Below, piece after piece: positions 27,601 to 38,149 of a stretch of 64,000 nucleotides of DNA. The number at the start of each line of letters is the position of its first letter. Position 1 is the stretch's first letter. The stretch spans positions 3,596,001 to 3,660,000 of the forward strand of contig NC_014376.1 of the NCBI RefSeq assembly GCF_000144625.1. The letters run 5' to 3'. The notes beneath the pieces were generated by a model. The model searched no databases and was not told the origin of the DNA. It saw only the letters and a list, made by a program, of their open reading frames with translations. The DNA is from [Clostridium] saccharolyticum WM1 (lineage in GTDB: Bacteria; Bacillota; Clostridia; Lachnospirales; Lachnospiraceae). A program made the position numbers and the translations under genes.

Positions 27601-29009
27601 TACGTGGTCCCTTTCTTCTTTCCAATTATGACTGTCAGTGCAAAAGGCACTGCAATGGCAATCAGCATGCAAAGTCCGAAGATTCCCATATACTGGGGCT
27701 GGATAGACAGAATACCAGGAAGGCCGCCTACGCCAATGGAATTAGCCATAACATTCATTCCCACAGAAACCGTAGCAGCTATGGCAGAACCAATCATGGC
27801 AGAAAGGAACGGAAATCCTCTCTTTAAGTTCACACCGAACATGGCCGGTTCTGTAACTCCCAGGTAACAGGAAATGCAGGCAGGTATGGAAATCTGCTTT
27901 GCTTCCTCATTCTTTTTTTGAAGGTACATCATTCCTAAAACCGCAGATCCCTGTGCAATATTGGACAGCGCGATCATCGGCCACAGCATGGTTCCTCCAA
28001 ATTCAGCCATTAGCTGTAAATCAATGGCATTTGTCATATGGTGAAGGCCGGTAATAACAAGTGGCGCATATACAAAACCAAATAAGGTTGCAAACAGCCA
28101 GCGGAAGCTGGAAGTAAGCCCTGCATAAACTATCTTTGAAATCCAGGAACCAATCGCCCAGCCAATGGGTCCTACCACTGCATGTGCTGCAATTACTGCC
28201 AGCAAAAGGGACATGAAAGGAACTACAATCATGGACACTGCCTGGGGGGTAATTTTCTTAAAAAATCTCTCCAGGTAGACCAGTACGAATCCTGCCAGAA
28301 TGGCGGGAATCACCTGGGCCTGATAGCCGATCATCTCCATTTTTACAAATCCAAAATCCCAGACCGGAACTTCCGCGCCGGATGCCATGGCATAGGCATT
28401 TAAAAGCTGGGGGGATACAAGGGTCAGTCCCAGAACAATACCAAGGATCTGGGTTGTTCCCATTTTTCTAGTAACAGACCAGGTAATCCCTACCGGCAGA
28501 AAATGGAAGATGGCTTCACCAAGGAGCCAGAGGAAGCTATGAACACCGGACCAGAACTGGGATACCTGAACAAGCGTTTCCGTTCCCCCGTTTACAAGCT
28601 TGATCTCTCCTATGATGTTGCGGAAGCCAAGAATCAGACCTCCTACGATAATCGCCGGGATCAAAGGAGCAAAGATCTCCGCAATATCTGCCACGGCCCG
28701 CTGCAAAAGGTTTAAGTTCCCCTTTGCCTCTTTCTTTACCTCGTCCTTAGATACCCCTTCCACACCGGATACCGATACAAAGTCATTGTAAAAAGACTGT
28801 ACGTCATTTCCAATGATCACCTGAAACTGACCTGCCTGTGTAAAGGTGCCCTTGACACAGGAAAGTGCCTCGATCTGTTTTGTGTCTGCTTTCCCCGGGT
28901 CCACCAGCGCAAAACGCATTCTGGTCATACAATGGCTTACTGCACCGATATTTTCTTTTCCCCCCACATACTCTAATAGCTTTCTTGCATCGCTTTCATA
29001 CTTACCCAT
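27600..29009 (-). CDS. treP: Trehalose-specific PTS enzyme IIBC
   Basis: 469 aa. The N-terminal IIB domain has the phosphorylated cysteine in AVSHCMTRMRFAL; the IIC domain has about ten membrane helices and the glucoside-family sequences GLHHMTNAIDLQL and GVTEPAMFGVNL. It imports trehalose and phosphorylates it. No IIA domain is attached, so a IIA-Glc from elsewhere must serve. I chose MGKYESDARKLLEY (29009), where GGGAG stands 7 nt upstream; longer starts at 29015 and 29030 fit less well. Confidence 0.92.
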   Translation of the reverse strand: MGKYESDARKLLEYVGGKENIGAVSHCMTRMRFALVDPGKADTKQIEALSCVKGTFTQAGQFQVIIGNDVQSFYNDFVSVSGVEGVSKDEVKKEAKGNLNLLQRAVADIAEIFAPLIPAIIVGGLILGFRNIIGEIKLVNGGTETLVQVSQFWSGVHSFLWLLGEAIFHFLPVGITWSVTRKMGTTQILGIVLGLTLVSPQLLNAYAMASGAEVPVWDFGFVKMEMIGYQAQVIPAILAGFVLVYLERFFKKITPQAVSMIVVPFMSLLLAVIAAHAVVGPIGWAIGSWISKIVYAGLTSSFRWLFATLFGFVYAPLVITGLHHMTNAIDLQLMAEFGGTMLWPMIALSNIAQGSAVLGMMYLQKKNEEAKQISIPACISCYLGVTEPAMFGVNLKRGFPFLSAMIGSAIAATVSVGMNVMANSIGVGGLPGILSIQPQYMGIFGLCMLIAIAVPFALTVIIGKKKGTT

Positions 29010-29072
29010 ATTCATACTCCCTTCATACATGTTTTTACCACACTTAAACTTATATGTTAATTTTGTAATTTC

Positions 29073-29101
29073 AATATAACATATACGTATATCTTTGTCA
29101 A
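29073..29101 (-). promoter_or_regulatory. treP promoter with TreR operator
   Basis: Minus strand: TTGACA (29096-29101), 17-bp spacer, TATATT (29073-29078). The spacer contains the palindrome ATATACGTATAT (29081-29092), shared with the treR promoter, so it is probably the repressor site. Confidence 0.8.
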
Positions 29102-29203
29102 TATGCAGAAAAGAGAATTTAAACAGCCTGCAGTCGGTACTTGTCCGGATCTGACAAGATCGCAGCAGCCTATGAAGATGGAAGCATCAGGAGAAACGGA
29201 TTC

Positions 29204-29917
29204 TTATAGCTTCCGGCGGGCAAAATCCACGAACTTAAACTTGTCCGGTCTGTGGCGTGATTCCGTGTATTGGAATAAGGTGGAATCTTCCAGGTACGTA
29301 TAGCTTTTTACAATCACCACCATATCATAACGGCCCATATCAAGGAGGCGGTAATCCTCATCCGTAGCCATATGGACGGTGATTTCTTTCATGGCAAAGC
29401 CGATTTTAAGTCCCTGTTCGTTTTCTAAATATTCATAAACGGAATCCTGAGCCGCACGCAAAGGAAGGTTTTCCACTACTTTCCTGGAAAAATAATCCTT
29501 ATCTATGATGATTTTTTCTCCATCGATTTCCCGGACCCGTTCCAGTACAAAGGCCTCATCCTCCGGGCCGATCTGCAGCGCATCCATCAGTTTCTTGTTA
29601 TTCTTGACGATTTCCAGATTCTCCACAAATGTCCTTGGCTTTGAATTTGAATACCGGTAAATTTCCTTAAAGCTCGCAATCTCTGAAACCGGGAAGTTAA
29701 ATTTGCTCTTATCCACCACCTCAGCGGCTTTTCCCCTGGCCTTACGGATGCAGCCATCCTCTGCCAAAAGCTCCAGTGCCTTTCGCACCGTATCACGGGA
29801 AGCACCGTAAATCTCCATCAATTCCCCTTCCGCAGGAAGCTTATCTCCCGGTCGGTATTCCCGCCTTTCTATTTTTTCAAGAAGGTCCTTATAAAGGCGC
29901 CTGTATTTACTCTCCAT
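29204..29917 (-). CDS. treR: Trehalose operon repressor, GntR family
   Basis: 237 aa. N-terminal winged HTH of the GntR type (YRRLYKDLLEKIERREYRPGD, then ASRDTVRKALELLAEDG) and a UTRA effector domain (IYRYSNSKPRTFVENLE to SRHRPDKFKFVDFARR). In this family the effector is trehalose-6-phosphate. It is 195 bp upstream of treP on the same strand but has its own promoter; both promoters carry the same palindrome, implying autoregulation. Confidence 0.9.
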   Translation of the reverse strand: MESKYRRLYKDLLEKIERREYRPGDKLPAEGELMEIYGASRDTVRKALELLAEDGCIRKARGKAAEVVDKSKFNFPVSEIASFKEIYRYSNSKPRTFVENLEIVKNNKKLMDALQIGPEDEAFVLERVREIDGEKIIIDKDYFSRKVVENLPLRAAQDSVYEYLENEQGLKIGFAMKEITVHMATDEDYRLLDMGRYDMVVIVKSYTYLEDSTLFQYTESRHRPDKFKFVDFARRKL

Positions 29918-29969
29918 AGATCCATAACCTCACTTTACCTGACTTTTCATTGCTTTCGATCTCTGATTA

Positions 29970-29998
29970 ATTTTAACATATACGTATACCTTAGTCAA
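29970..29998 (-). promoter_or_regulatory. treR promoter with TreR operator
   Basis: TTGACT (29993-29998), 17-bp spacer, TAAAAT (29970-29975) on the minus strand; ATATACGTATAC (29978-29989) in the spacer. Confidence 0.75.
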
Positions 29999-30169
29999 TG
30001 AAATCGGTTTTATACGGAAAAAAACGGCAGATACCCCTTAATCTTTTCCATACACCTTTTCCTGTTTATCGAACGATATTATGGAAAACAATCTTTTTTC
30101 TTTTCTTTCCATAAATGGTTTCCTATGGTAAACTGTTTTTAGAGCAAAGTTTACAAAGGAGGAGTATGC

Positions 30170-31501
30170 ATGCAACTGCAGTACACAAATAATTTAAATA
30201 ATAAAAGCGTCCTTGGCATTATCCGGCGCTTCTGTAATTACATTGATCCACGGCTGACGGAACATGGTTCCCATGTGGCTTATATTATTTCCCGTATGCT
30301 GAGGAATACGGGGCAATATTCCCGGCAGGAGCTGAGGGATATCTGCTTTCTGGCCCAGCTTCACGATATAGGAGCCTATAAAACAGAAGAAATATCCAGG
30401 ATGATTCAATTTGAAACCAATGACATTTGGGAACATTCCTTCTACGGATATCTTTTCATTCGGTATTTCTCCCCTTTAAAGGATCTGGCCCCTGCAGTAC
30501 TTTTGCACCATATCACCTGGAACTTTCTAGAAAAGGGGGATGAACTCAGTACTAAATTAAAAGACTTATCTCAGATCCTTCATATTGCAGACCGCATTGA
30601 TGTCTCTATGTCACTGGAGAAGCGATCCTGGAAGGAAACTCTCCAGCTGCTGATCCAGGGATCAAACAATGTCTTCGCACCTCATATTGTAGAGCTTGCA
30701 TCCAGGCTTAACTTTCAGGAACCCATAGATATGGAATGGAGAAAAGATTCAGAATACTTCGAATTCCTAACCAGCATTCCCCTTTCCGAAGAAGAGACTA
30801 CGGAATATTTGAAAATGCTGGTCTTTATCATTGATTTCAGAAGCCATCACACCGTAACCCATACCATCACCACAACCAGCATCAGCTACGAGCTGGGAAA
30901 ACTCCTTACCCTGAGTGAACACCGGCTGAATCTGGTATTGTGCGGCTCCCTGCTCCATGATTTGGGTAAAATCGCCATCCCGGTGGAGATCCTGGAATAT
31001 CCGGGGAAATTAAGCCAACAAGCCATGTCCATTATGAGGACCCATGTGAATTTCACGGAAAAAATATTTGGTGGCAGCATTGACAAATCCATTGAACGCA
31101 TTGCCCTGCGCCACCATGAAAAACTAAACGGATCCGGTTACCCCAAAAAGCTGAACGCTGAGGATCTGACTACAGAAGAACGGCTGGTGGCTATTGCGGA
31201 TATCATCAGCGCACTGACCGGCACCAGAAGCTATAAAACCGCTTTCCCCACAAACCGCATACTGACCATCCTTACCAGAATGAAGCATGACGGTCTCCTG
31301 GATCCATATATCGTTGACCTTGCCATGGAACATATTGATGAGATCCTGGAAACTACCTCTATCCGCTGCCAGCCCATCTTAAATGTTTATGAGAAACTGA
31401 AAAACGAGTATGAAGCTCTCCTTCAATTAGAGACCTACAGCGAAAAGCTTTGTTTTGCACTTTCCATCAAGAATCCGGAAATTAAACCTTCATGGCCATA
31501 A
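30170..31501 (+). CDS. Tandem HD / HD-GYP domain protein, likely phosphodiesterase
   Basis: 443 aa, soluble, with two HD-type domains. The first (~1-150) has HGSHVAYIISRML and FLAQLHDIGAYKTEE. The second (~225-380) has CGSLLHDLGKIAIP, PGKLSQQAMSIMRTH and RHHEKLNGSGYPKKL, a full HD-GYP signature, as in cyclic-di-GMP phosphodiesterases. No receiver or PAS domain is attached. Both HD pairs are kept, so both may bind metal. The start has GGAGG. Activity on c-di-GMP is inferred. Confidence 0.85.
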   Translation: MQLQYTNNLNNKSVLGIIRRFCNYIDPRLTEHGSHVAYIISRMLRNTGQYSRQELRDICFLAQLHDIGAYKTEEISRMIQFETNDIWEHSFYGYLFIRYFSPLKDLAPAVLLHHITWNFLEKGDELSTKLKDLSQILHIADRIDVSMSLEKRSWKETLQLLIQGSNNVFAPHIVELASRLNFQEPIDMEWRKDSEYFEFLTSIPLSEEETTEYLKMLVFIIDFRSHHTVTHTITTTSISYELGKLLTLSEHRLNLVLCGSLLHDLGKIAIPVEILEYPGKLSQQAMSIMRTHVNFTEKIFGGSIDKSIERIALRHHEKLNGSGYPKKLNAEDLTTEERLVAIADIISALTGTRSYKTAFPTNRILTILTRMKHDGLLDPYIVDLAMEHIDEILETTSIRCQPILNVYEKLKNEYEALLQLETYSEKLCFALSIKNPEIKPSWP

Positions 31502-31507
31502 ACGCGA

Positions 31508-31535
31508 AGAATCCGGCTGAATTCAGCCGGATTCT
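31508..31535. terminator. Convergent palindromic terminator
   Basis: A perfect 28-bp palindrome built on AATCCGGCTG/CAGCCGGATT between the HD-GYP gene and tyrS, with T-rich sequence on the plus side. Confidence 0.65.
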
Positions 31536-31550
31536 GTCTTGCTCTTTTAA

Positions 31551-32777
31551 TTATTTTGCAATTACCCTTACAAATTTTTTCTTACCCCGTTTTACCACAA
31601 CCCCATCTCCGGACAGCTGATCTTTCGTAAATACAGCCTTTCCATCGGAAACAGCTTCTCCTTCCACGGTTACTCCTCCCTGCTCCACATTGCGCCTTGC
31701 TTCGGAGCGGGTAGGAGCCAGGCCGGATTTCTGGAGAATGGCCAGGATGTCAATGCTTCCATCGGTAAAATCCGCCTCTTCCAGTTCGCAGGTTGGCATA
31801 TCTGCCGCATTGCCGCCGGTAAACAGCGCTCTGGCACTCTCTCTCGCTCTTTCCGCTTCCTCTTCTCCATGAACCAGATTGGTCAGCTCATAAGCAAGAA
31901 TTTCTTTTGCTTCATTTAACTGGCTGCCTTCCCAGCTGTCCATCTCGTTAATCTGTTCGATAGGAAGGAAGGTAAGCATGCGCAGGCATTTTAACACATC
32001 TGCATCGGCAATGTTTCTCCAGTACTGGAAAAAGTCAAAAGGAGTAGTCTTTTCCGGATCAAGCCATACAGCACCGGACTGGGTTTTACCCATCTTATTT
32101 CCCTCGGAATTTAATAGCAGGGTGATGGTCATCGCATGAGCATCTTTTCCCAGCTTCCGGCGGATCAGCTCTGTGCCGCCAAGCATATTGCTCCACTGGT
32201 CATCTCCTCCAAACTGCATGTTGCAGCCGTAACGGTTAAACAGCTCATAGAAGTCAAAGCTCTGCATGATCATGTAGTTGAATTCCAGGAAGCTTAAGCC
32301 TTTTTCCATACGCTGCTTATAGCATTCCGCAGTCAGCATGCGGTTGACGGAAAAATGGGGGCCGACCTCTCTTAGGAAATCGATGTAATTTAAATTCAAC
32401 AGCCAGTCTGCGTTATTAACCATAAGAGCCTTTCCTTCCGAAAAGTCGATAAAACGGCTCATCTGCTTTTTAAAGCAGTCACAGTTATGCTGGATTGTTT
32501 CCACTGTCATCACCTGCCGAAGGTCGCTTCTTCCGGAAGGATCTCCAACCATACCGGTTCCGCCTCCGATCAGGGCGATGGGCTTATTGCCTGCCTCCTG
32601 AAGGCGCTTCATTAAGCACAGGGCCATAAAATGACCTACGTGAAGGCTGTCGGCCGTGGGATCAAATCCGATGTAGAATACGGCTTTTCCTTCATTTACC
32701 ATCTTGCTGATTTCTTCTTCGTTCGTCACCTGGGCGATCAGGCCGCGTGCTTTCAATTCGTCATAAATTGTCATCAT
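31551..32777 (-). CDS. tyrS: Tyrosyl-tRNA synthetase
   Basis: 408-aa class I synthetase, TyrRS type 1. HIGH-like motif in [13 protein letters not shown], the tyrosine pocket [27 protein letters not shown]-like KMGKTQSG, and a C-terminal S4 RNA-binding domain ([22 protein letters not shown]). AAAGGAG precedes the start. Controlled by the T-box leader upstream. Confidence 0.97.
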   Translation of the reverse strand: MMTIYDELKARGLIAQVTNEEEISKMVNEGKAVFYIGFDPTADSLHVGHFMALCLMKRLQEAGNKPIALIGGGTGMVGDPSGRSDLRQVMTVETIQHNCDCFKKQMSRFIDFSEGKALMVNNADWLLNLNYIDFLREVGPHFSVNRMLTAECYKQRMEKGLSFLEFNYMIMQSFDFYELFNRYGCNMQFGGDDQWSNMLGGTELIRRKLGKDAHAMTITLLLNSEGNKMGKTQSGAVWLDPEKTTPFDFFQYWRNIADADVLKCLRMLTFLPIEQINEMDSWEGSQLNEAKEILAYELTNLVHGEEEAERARESARALFTGGNAADMPTCELEEADFTDGSIDILAILQKSGLAPTRSEARRNVEQGGVTVEGEAVSDGKAVFTKDQLSGDGVVVKRGKKKFVRVIAK

Positions 32778-32801
32778 TATTCTCCTTTTTCATTAAAATA
32801 A

Positions 32802-33080
32802 GCCCCGTCCTATCAAAAGGACGAGGCTGAAGTCTCGTGTTACCACCTTAAGTTTATAAACAGCTCACGCTGTCTACCTTTTTGAGTACCTGATGCGATA
32901 CTCTAGCACAATAACGGGTGCGGGAATCCGTCGCAGCCTACTTGGCATCATAGCCGTTTGGTGCGAAGCTCAGAGATGTATTCACAATCCGTATCCCACG
33001 CGCCTCTCATCTGCCGGCTGCTTTCTGTGTGGTCCATCGTACTGCTACTTGTTCTTATCAACGCTTTTACTTGTTTATGA
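32802..33080 (-). ncRNA. T-box leader of tyrS
   Basis: On the minus strand the T-box AAGGTGGTAACACG lies at 32836-32849, followed by the terminator (GCCTCGTCC against GGACGGGGC, 32802-32829). The specifier region reads GTGAATACATCTCTGAGC, placing the Tyr codon TAC at 32978-32980, in the usual GAA-codon context. Uncharged tRNA-Tyr should promote read-through. It accounts for most of the gap between tyrS and pdxT. Confidence 0.92.
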
Positions 33081-33091
33081 AGTTATTGACT

Positions 33092-33120
33092 AGTATATGT
33101 TGTTTTCTTTTATTTGTCAA
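33092..33120 (-). promoter_or_regulatory. tyrS leader promoter
   Basis: Minus strand TTGACA (33115-33120), 17-bp spacer, TATACT (33092-33097); transcription begins just ahead of the T-box. Confidence 0.8.
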
Positions 33121-33210
33121 GAGGGGTTTATTTCATTTTTTTGGGGTCCGGATATGTTTATAACACAGCGATATCAACTGAGGCCAAAAAGAACTATTTT
33201 GCTTTCTCTC

Positions 33211-33783
33211 TCAACAATTCATTGTATTACACATGTGCAAAAAGTGAGAATGAACGGTGGTATCTTCCGTCAGTTCCGGATGGAAAGCACAAGCCAGCAT
33301 ATTTTTTTCCCGGACAGCCACGATTTTTCCATCAACCTTTGCCAAAACTTCCACGCCCTGACCAACATTCGCAACATATGGCGCACGGATAAACACCATC
33401 GGAATGATTCTAGCGCCGCCATATTCAGATTCAGTTTTAAAGCTGGCTAGTTGCCTCCCGTATGCGTTGCGCTCCACTGTAATGTCCATACAGGCAAGAT
33501 GGCTTTCTCCTCCGATAACTGTTTTCGCCAGCAGAATCATACCGGCGCAAGTACCCATCACAGGGATTCCTCTCTGAATCATTTGAAGAATTGGCTCCTT
33601 TAATTCTGATTCCCCCATCAGCTTTTCCATCACCGTGCTTTCGCCGCCGGGCAGAATTAAGCCACTTATTTCTTTGGTAAAATCTGCCCGCTGCCGGATT
33701 TCAAAGCTGTCTGCCCCTAGTTTGGACAACATCTTTTCATGCTCTGTAAACGCTCCCTGCAGGGCAAGTATTCCAATCCTCAT
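33211..33783 (-). CDS. pdxT: Pyridoxal 5'-phosphate synthase glutaminase subunit
   Basis: 190 aa from MRIGILALQGAFTEHEKML (33783). Glutamine amidotransferase that passes ammonia to PdxS. Oxyanion block LPGGESTVMEKL, nucleophile Cys in MGTCAGMILLAK, and the His-x-Glu pair in CAFHPELT are all present. It begins 8 bp after the pdxS stop. Confidence 0.96.
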   Translation of the reverse strand: MRIGILALQGAFTEHEKMLSKLGADSFEIRQRADFTKEISGLILPGGESTVMEKLMGESELKEPILQMIQRGIPVMGTCAGMILLAKTVIGGESHLACMDITVERNAYGRQLASFKTESEYGGARIIPMVFIRAPYVANVGQGVEVLAKVDGKIVAVREKNMLACAFHPELTEDTTVHSHFLHMCNTMNC

Positions 33784-33793
33784 GGCATTCACT

Positions 33794-34666
33794 CTACTTT
33801 CCACGCTCCGCCATCAAAAGGGCGATTTCCTGCTCATTGATACCTACCATCGCTTCGCCCAAGTCTTCGCTAAGTTCTGCGATTAACATTGCATCATTAA
33901 AATTGGTAACAGCTTTTACAATGGCGGCGGCACGTTTTTCCGGATTGCCGGATTTAAAGATACCAGAACCCACAAACACACCTTCCGCTCCCAGCTGCAT
34001 CATCAGCGCGGCATCAGCAGGAGTCGCCACGCCTCCGGCGGCAAAGTTCACCACAGGAAGTTTGCCGTTTTGTGCCACCCATTTCACCAGATTCAATGGG
34101 GAAGCCAGTTGTTTCGCGGCTTCAAATAATTCATCCGCCCGCAATGCAGTGAGCCTCCGGATTTCGCTTTGGATTTTCCGCATATGCCGCACGGCCTGCA
34201 CTACATCGCCAGTCCCTGGCTCGCCCTTAGTACGAATCATCGACGCGCCCTCGGCAATGCGGCGCAATGCTTCTCCTAAGTCTTTCGCACCGCAGACAAA
34301 GGGGGCGCGGAATTTGGTTTTGTCAATGTGATAGATGTCATCCGCTGGAGAAAGCACTTCGCTTTCGTCTATGTAGTCGATATCGATGGCCTCCAGAATT
34401 TGCGCTTCCACAAAATGCCCAATGCGTACTTTTGCCATTACAGGAATGGAAACCGATGCCTGAATCCTTCTAATCATTTTAGGGTCGCTCATTCGGGAAA
34501 CGCCGCCTGCTGCCCGAATGTCGGCGGGAATCCGCTCCAAAGCCATCACCGCACATGCACCCGCTTGTTCCGCTATTCGCGCTTGTTCCGGGGTGCTGAC
34601 GTCCATGATTACGCCGCCCTTTAGCATTTGAGCCAGATTTTTATTGAGTTCATATTGCTCTGACAT
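33794..34666 (-). CDS. pdxS: Pyridoxal 5'-phosphate synthase subunit PdxS
   Basis: 290-aa beta-barrel synthase that builds PLP from ribose-5-phosphate, glyceraldehyde-3-phosphate and glutamine-derived ammonia. Highly conserved blocks: [52 protein letters not shown], and the phosphate loop [25 protein letters not shown] precedes the ATG. Confidence 0.97.
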   Translation of the reverse strand: MSEQYELNKNLAQMLKGGVIMDVSTPEQARIAEQAGACAVMALERIPADIRAAGGVSRMSDPKMIRRIQASVSIPVMAKVRIGHFVEAQILEAIDIDYIDESEVLSPADDIYHIDKTKFRAPFVCGAKDLGEALRRIAEGASMIRTKGEPGTGDVVQAVRHMRKIQSEIRRLTALRADELFEAAKQLASPLNLVKWVAQNGKLPVVNFAAGGVATPADAALMMQLGAEGVFVGSGIFKSGNPEKRAAAIVKAVTNFNDAMLIAELSEDLGEAMVGINEQEIALLMAERGK

Positions 34667-34702
34667 AATAAATCCTCCTGGTATTCTTGGTCTCAGTTAA
34701 TA

Positions 34703-34770
34703 TCCTTATTATGCCCCAAAACTGGCCTTATCGAAAGTACCAGTTAATGTTTATTTGAAGATACCAGTTA
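34703..34770 (-). promoter_or_regulatory. pdxST promoter region with PdxR-like boxes
   Basis: TACCAGTTA occurs at 34738-34746 and 34762-34770, 24 bp apart, with an inverted half-site AACTGG at 34720-34725. On the minus strand a -10-like CATAAT follows near 34708, with a poor -35. Direct repeats ahead of a weak promoter are the arrangement used by MocR-type PdxR activators. No pdxR gene is in the window. The rest of 34771-34930 holds nothing I recognise. Confidence 0.6.
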
Positions 34771-34934
34771 GATATTTGAGCAACGGCTAATCCGTATTAC
34801 ATCCTTTGAGCCGCGTCCAAGGCAAGAAGCGCACACATTCAACAGGGAATGTCGCAAGCGGAACACTAAGCGGGCTGCCCTTCATCCGCTCAGCTGTATA
34901 GGAAAGACCGTATCCCCGTCTAATATACTAAAAA

Positions 34935-34964
34935 ACAGCCCCGTCCTATCAAAAGGACGAGGCA
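34935..34964 (-). terminator. Terminator of the alpha-glucoside operon, like the tyrS T-box terminator
   Basis: The hairpin GCCTCGTCC/GGACGGGGC is identical over about 25 bases to the one ending the tyrS T-box (32804-32829), and even the preceding GAGACTT is shared, but no T-box bulge is present. On the minus strand it is followed by CTGTTTTTTAG. It sits 43 bp after the GH4 glucosidase stop. Confidence 0.75.
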
Positions 34965-35006
34965 AAAGTCTCACTAAGAACTTTTTTATTTATATTTTCG
35001 AAAATC

Positions 35007-36338
<1,332 letters not shown>

Positions 36339-36367
36339 TTACCTCCTTGCTTTGTCTGGTTTATCAC

Positions 36368-37960
36368 TTAGTTACTCTCGCCGTTTCCCAGCTCCTCATC
36401 CACTGCCCTTCTTACGGCAGCAACCTTTAAACCATAGATTACCTGAACGTTATTGCCCTTTTTCACCACGCCATTGGCTCCGGTGCCGTTTTTCAGCACA
36501 TCCTCCAGTACCAGGTCCGGATGGGTAAGGATCAGGCGCAGACGGGTGAAGCAATTTTCCACTTTTTCAATATTGCCGGCTCCGCCCAGGGCTTTTATAA
36601 TCAGCGCGGCATCCACATCATCGGCGTCTTTTCCCTCTTTTTCAGAAGCAACTTTTTCTTTATATTCCGCCTTGGTATGAAGCTTCATTTCCATTCCTTC
36701 TGTTTCCCGTCCCAGAGTCTTTAAATTCAGTTTTGCAATGAGAAGGCGGAATATGGCATAATAGACTACAAAAAATATAAGGCCTGTGACGATGTACTTG
36801 GGCCATCCGGTTTTATGAATTCCCAAAGGCACGTTGAAAAGCAGGAAATCCAGGAAGCCGTTAGGACCGATGGCACGGACATTCAATAAATTAAGAACCA
36901 CCATGCTCAGACCGCTTAACCCCGCATGAACAATAAACAGGACCGGAGCCACAAACATAAAGGAAAATTCAATGGGCTCTGTAACCCCTGCAATGAAAGA
37001 AGTGAATGCAGCAGGAATCAGAATGGCTTTTATCTTATTGCGGTTTTCCGGTCTGGCCGTATGGTACATGGCAAGACAGGCACCCATAAGACCGAACATC
37101 TTGGAAACTCCTCTTGCATCCCATATCACTGACCGGGACAATACCTGAATGGAAGGGTCTGCGATTTCCGCATAATAAATATTCCTGGCTCCCTCAAACA
37201 CCTGTCCCCCTATGGTTTCAATGCCTCCAAGAGAGGTATATAAAAACGGGGTATAGACCAGATGATGAAGGCCTGTTGGTATTAAAAGACGTTCCAGGGC
37301 ACCGTAAATAAAGAGCCCGAAGTTTCCGGAACGATTAATGAATCCTCCAAGGCTGGTGATTCCCAACTGGACAAAGGGCCATACATAAGTAAGAAGCACC
37401 GCCAGTAAAACGGTCACAGGAATCAATACGATGAATACAAACCTGGAACCACCGTAAATCTGGAACGCATTTTGAAATTCTGTTTCACAAAACCGGTTAT
37501 GGACCATAGCCGTAACGATTCCCAGAATAATTCCCAGGAACACGCCCATGTCTAAGATCTGTACGCCAAGGACCATGGCCTGACCCGTTCCCCTTAAAGA
37601 TTCCCCTGTAAACAGGATCCCCGTCAAAGTCATGAATTTGTTCATGGCGTTAATGAATACCAGAAATCCCAAAAGACCGGTAAAACCAGCCTCATATTTC
37701 TTCTTATTGGCAAGGCCGGCGGCAAGTCCCACACAAAAGATCAGCCCTAAGTTGTTTAAAATGGAAACCAGGGAACCAGACAGAATGGTGCCAAAACCCT
37801 TTGTCACCGGATTATCCATAAAGGGCAGAAGCTCCAGCAATTTTGCATTGGTAAATAAATTTCCCACAGCGATTAAAATACCTGCGATGGGCAGGATCAA
37901 AACCGGGATGAACATTGCTTTTGAAAAGCGCTGCAACTGATCCATCACTTTATCTTTCAT
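36368..37960 (-). CDS. Alpha-glucoside-specific PTS enzyme IICB
   Basis: 530 aa from MKDKVMDQLQRFSKAMFIPV (37960; GGAGG upstream). The IIC domain (~1-430) has about ten helices and the maltose/glucose-family signature GLHHLVYTPFLYTS and GVTEPIEFSFMF. The IIB domain (~450-525) has the phosphocysteine in VENCFTRLRLIL. It is of the GlvC/MalP type, importing maltose-like sugars as phosphates. No IIA domain is present. Confidence 0.9.
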   Translation of the reverse strand: MKDKVMDQLQRFSKAMFIPVLILPIAGILIAVGNLFTNAKLLELLPFMDNPVTKGFGTILSGSLVSILNNLGLIFCVGLAAGLANKKKYEAGFTGLLGFLVFINAMNKFMTLTGILFTGESLRGTGQAMVLGVQILDMGVFLGIILGIVTAMVHNRFCETEFQNAFQIYGGSRFVFIVLIPVTVLLAVLLTYVWPFVQLGITSLGGFINRSGNFGLFIYGALERLLIPTGLHHLVYTPFLYTSLGGIETIGGQVFEGARNIYYAEIADPSIQVLSRSVIWDARGVSKMFGLMGACLAMYHTARPENRNKIKAILIPAAFTSFIAGVTEPIEFSFMFVAPVLFIVHAGLSGLSMVVLNLLNVRAIGPNGFLDFLLFNVPLGIHKTGWPKYIVTGLIFFVVYYAIFRLLIAKLNLKTLGRETEGMEMKLHTKAEYKEKVASEKEGKDADDVDAALIIKALGGAGNIEKVENCFTRLRLILTHPDLVLEDVLKNGTGANGVVKKGNNVQVIYGLKVAAVRRAVDEELGNGESN

Positions 37961-38027
37961 TCTCTTTTCCTCCAACTATCTATGATTGGTATTCTGTTTC
38001 TTCATTCCACGTGAAATTCATATCCGT

Positions 38028-38056
38028 ATTATAGCTGCCGGTTCAGCCTTTGTATA
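38028..38056 (-). promoter_or_regulatory. Promoter of the alpha-glucoside operon
   Basis: Perfect -10 TATAAT (38028-38033, minus) with a weak -35 TATACA (38051-38056) at 17 bp, typical of an activator-dependent promoter. Confidence 0.55.
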
Positions 38057-38075
38057 TACTTAGGGAAAGGATAGG

Positions 38076-38103
38076 AACCTGTTATTCCAAGTAGTAACAG
38101 GTT
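38076..38103. promoter_or_regulatory. Probable operator for the RpiR-type regulator
   Basis: Inverted repeat AACCTGTTA-N10-TAACAGGTT, 20 bp upstream of the weak -35. It is placed as an activator site would be and lies next to the regulator gene. Confidence 0.55.
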
Positions 38104-38106
38104 TCA

Positions 38107-38143
38107 AAAAAAGTCCCGGATGCCGCTGTTTTCACGTCATCCG
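38107..38143 (-). terminator. Terminator after the RpiR-type gene
   Basis: CCGGATG pairs with CATCCGG; on the minus strand the stem runs into GGGACTTTTTTT. It lies just past the regulator stop at 38150. Confidence 0.75.
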
Positions 38144-38149
38144 GAACCC

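Noticed and set aside
33837..34331. 164-codon frame antisense to pdxS
   Set aside because: Shadow of a strongly conserved gene; composition rich in Ser/Pro/Ala as expected from the complement.
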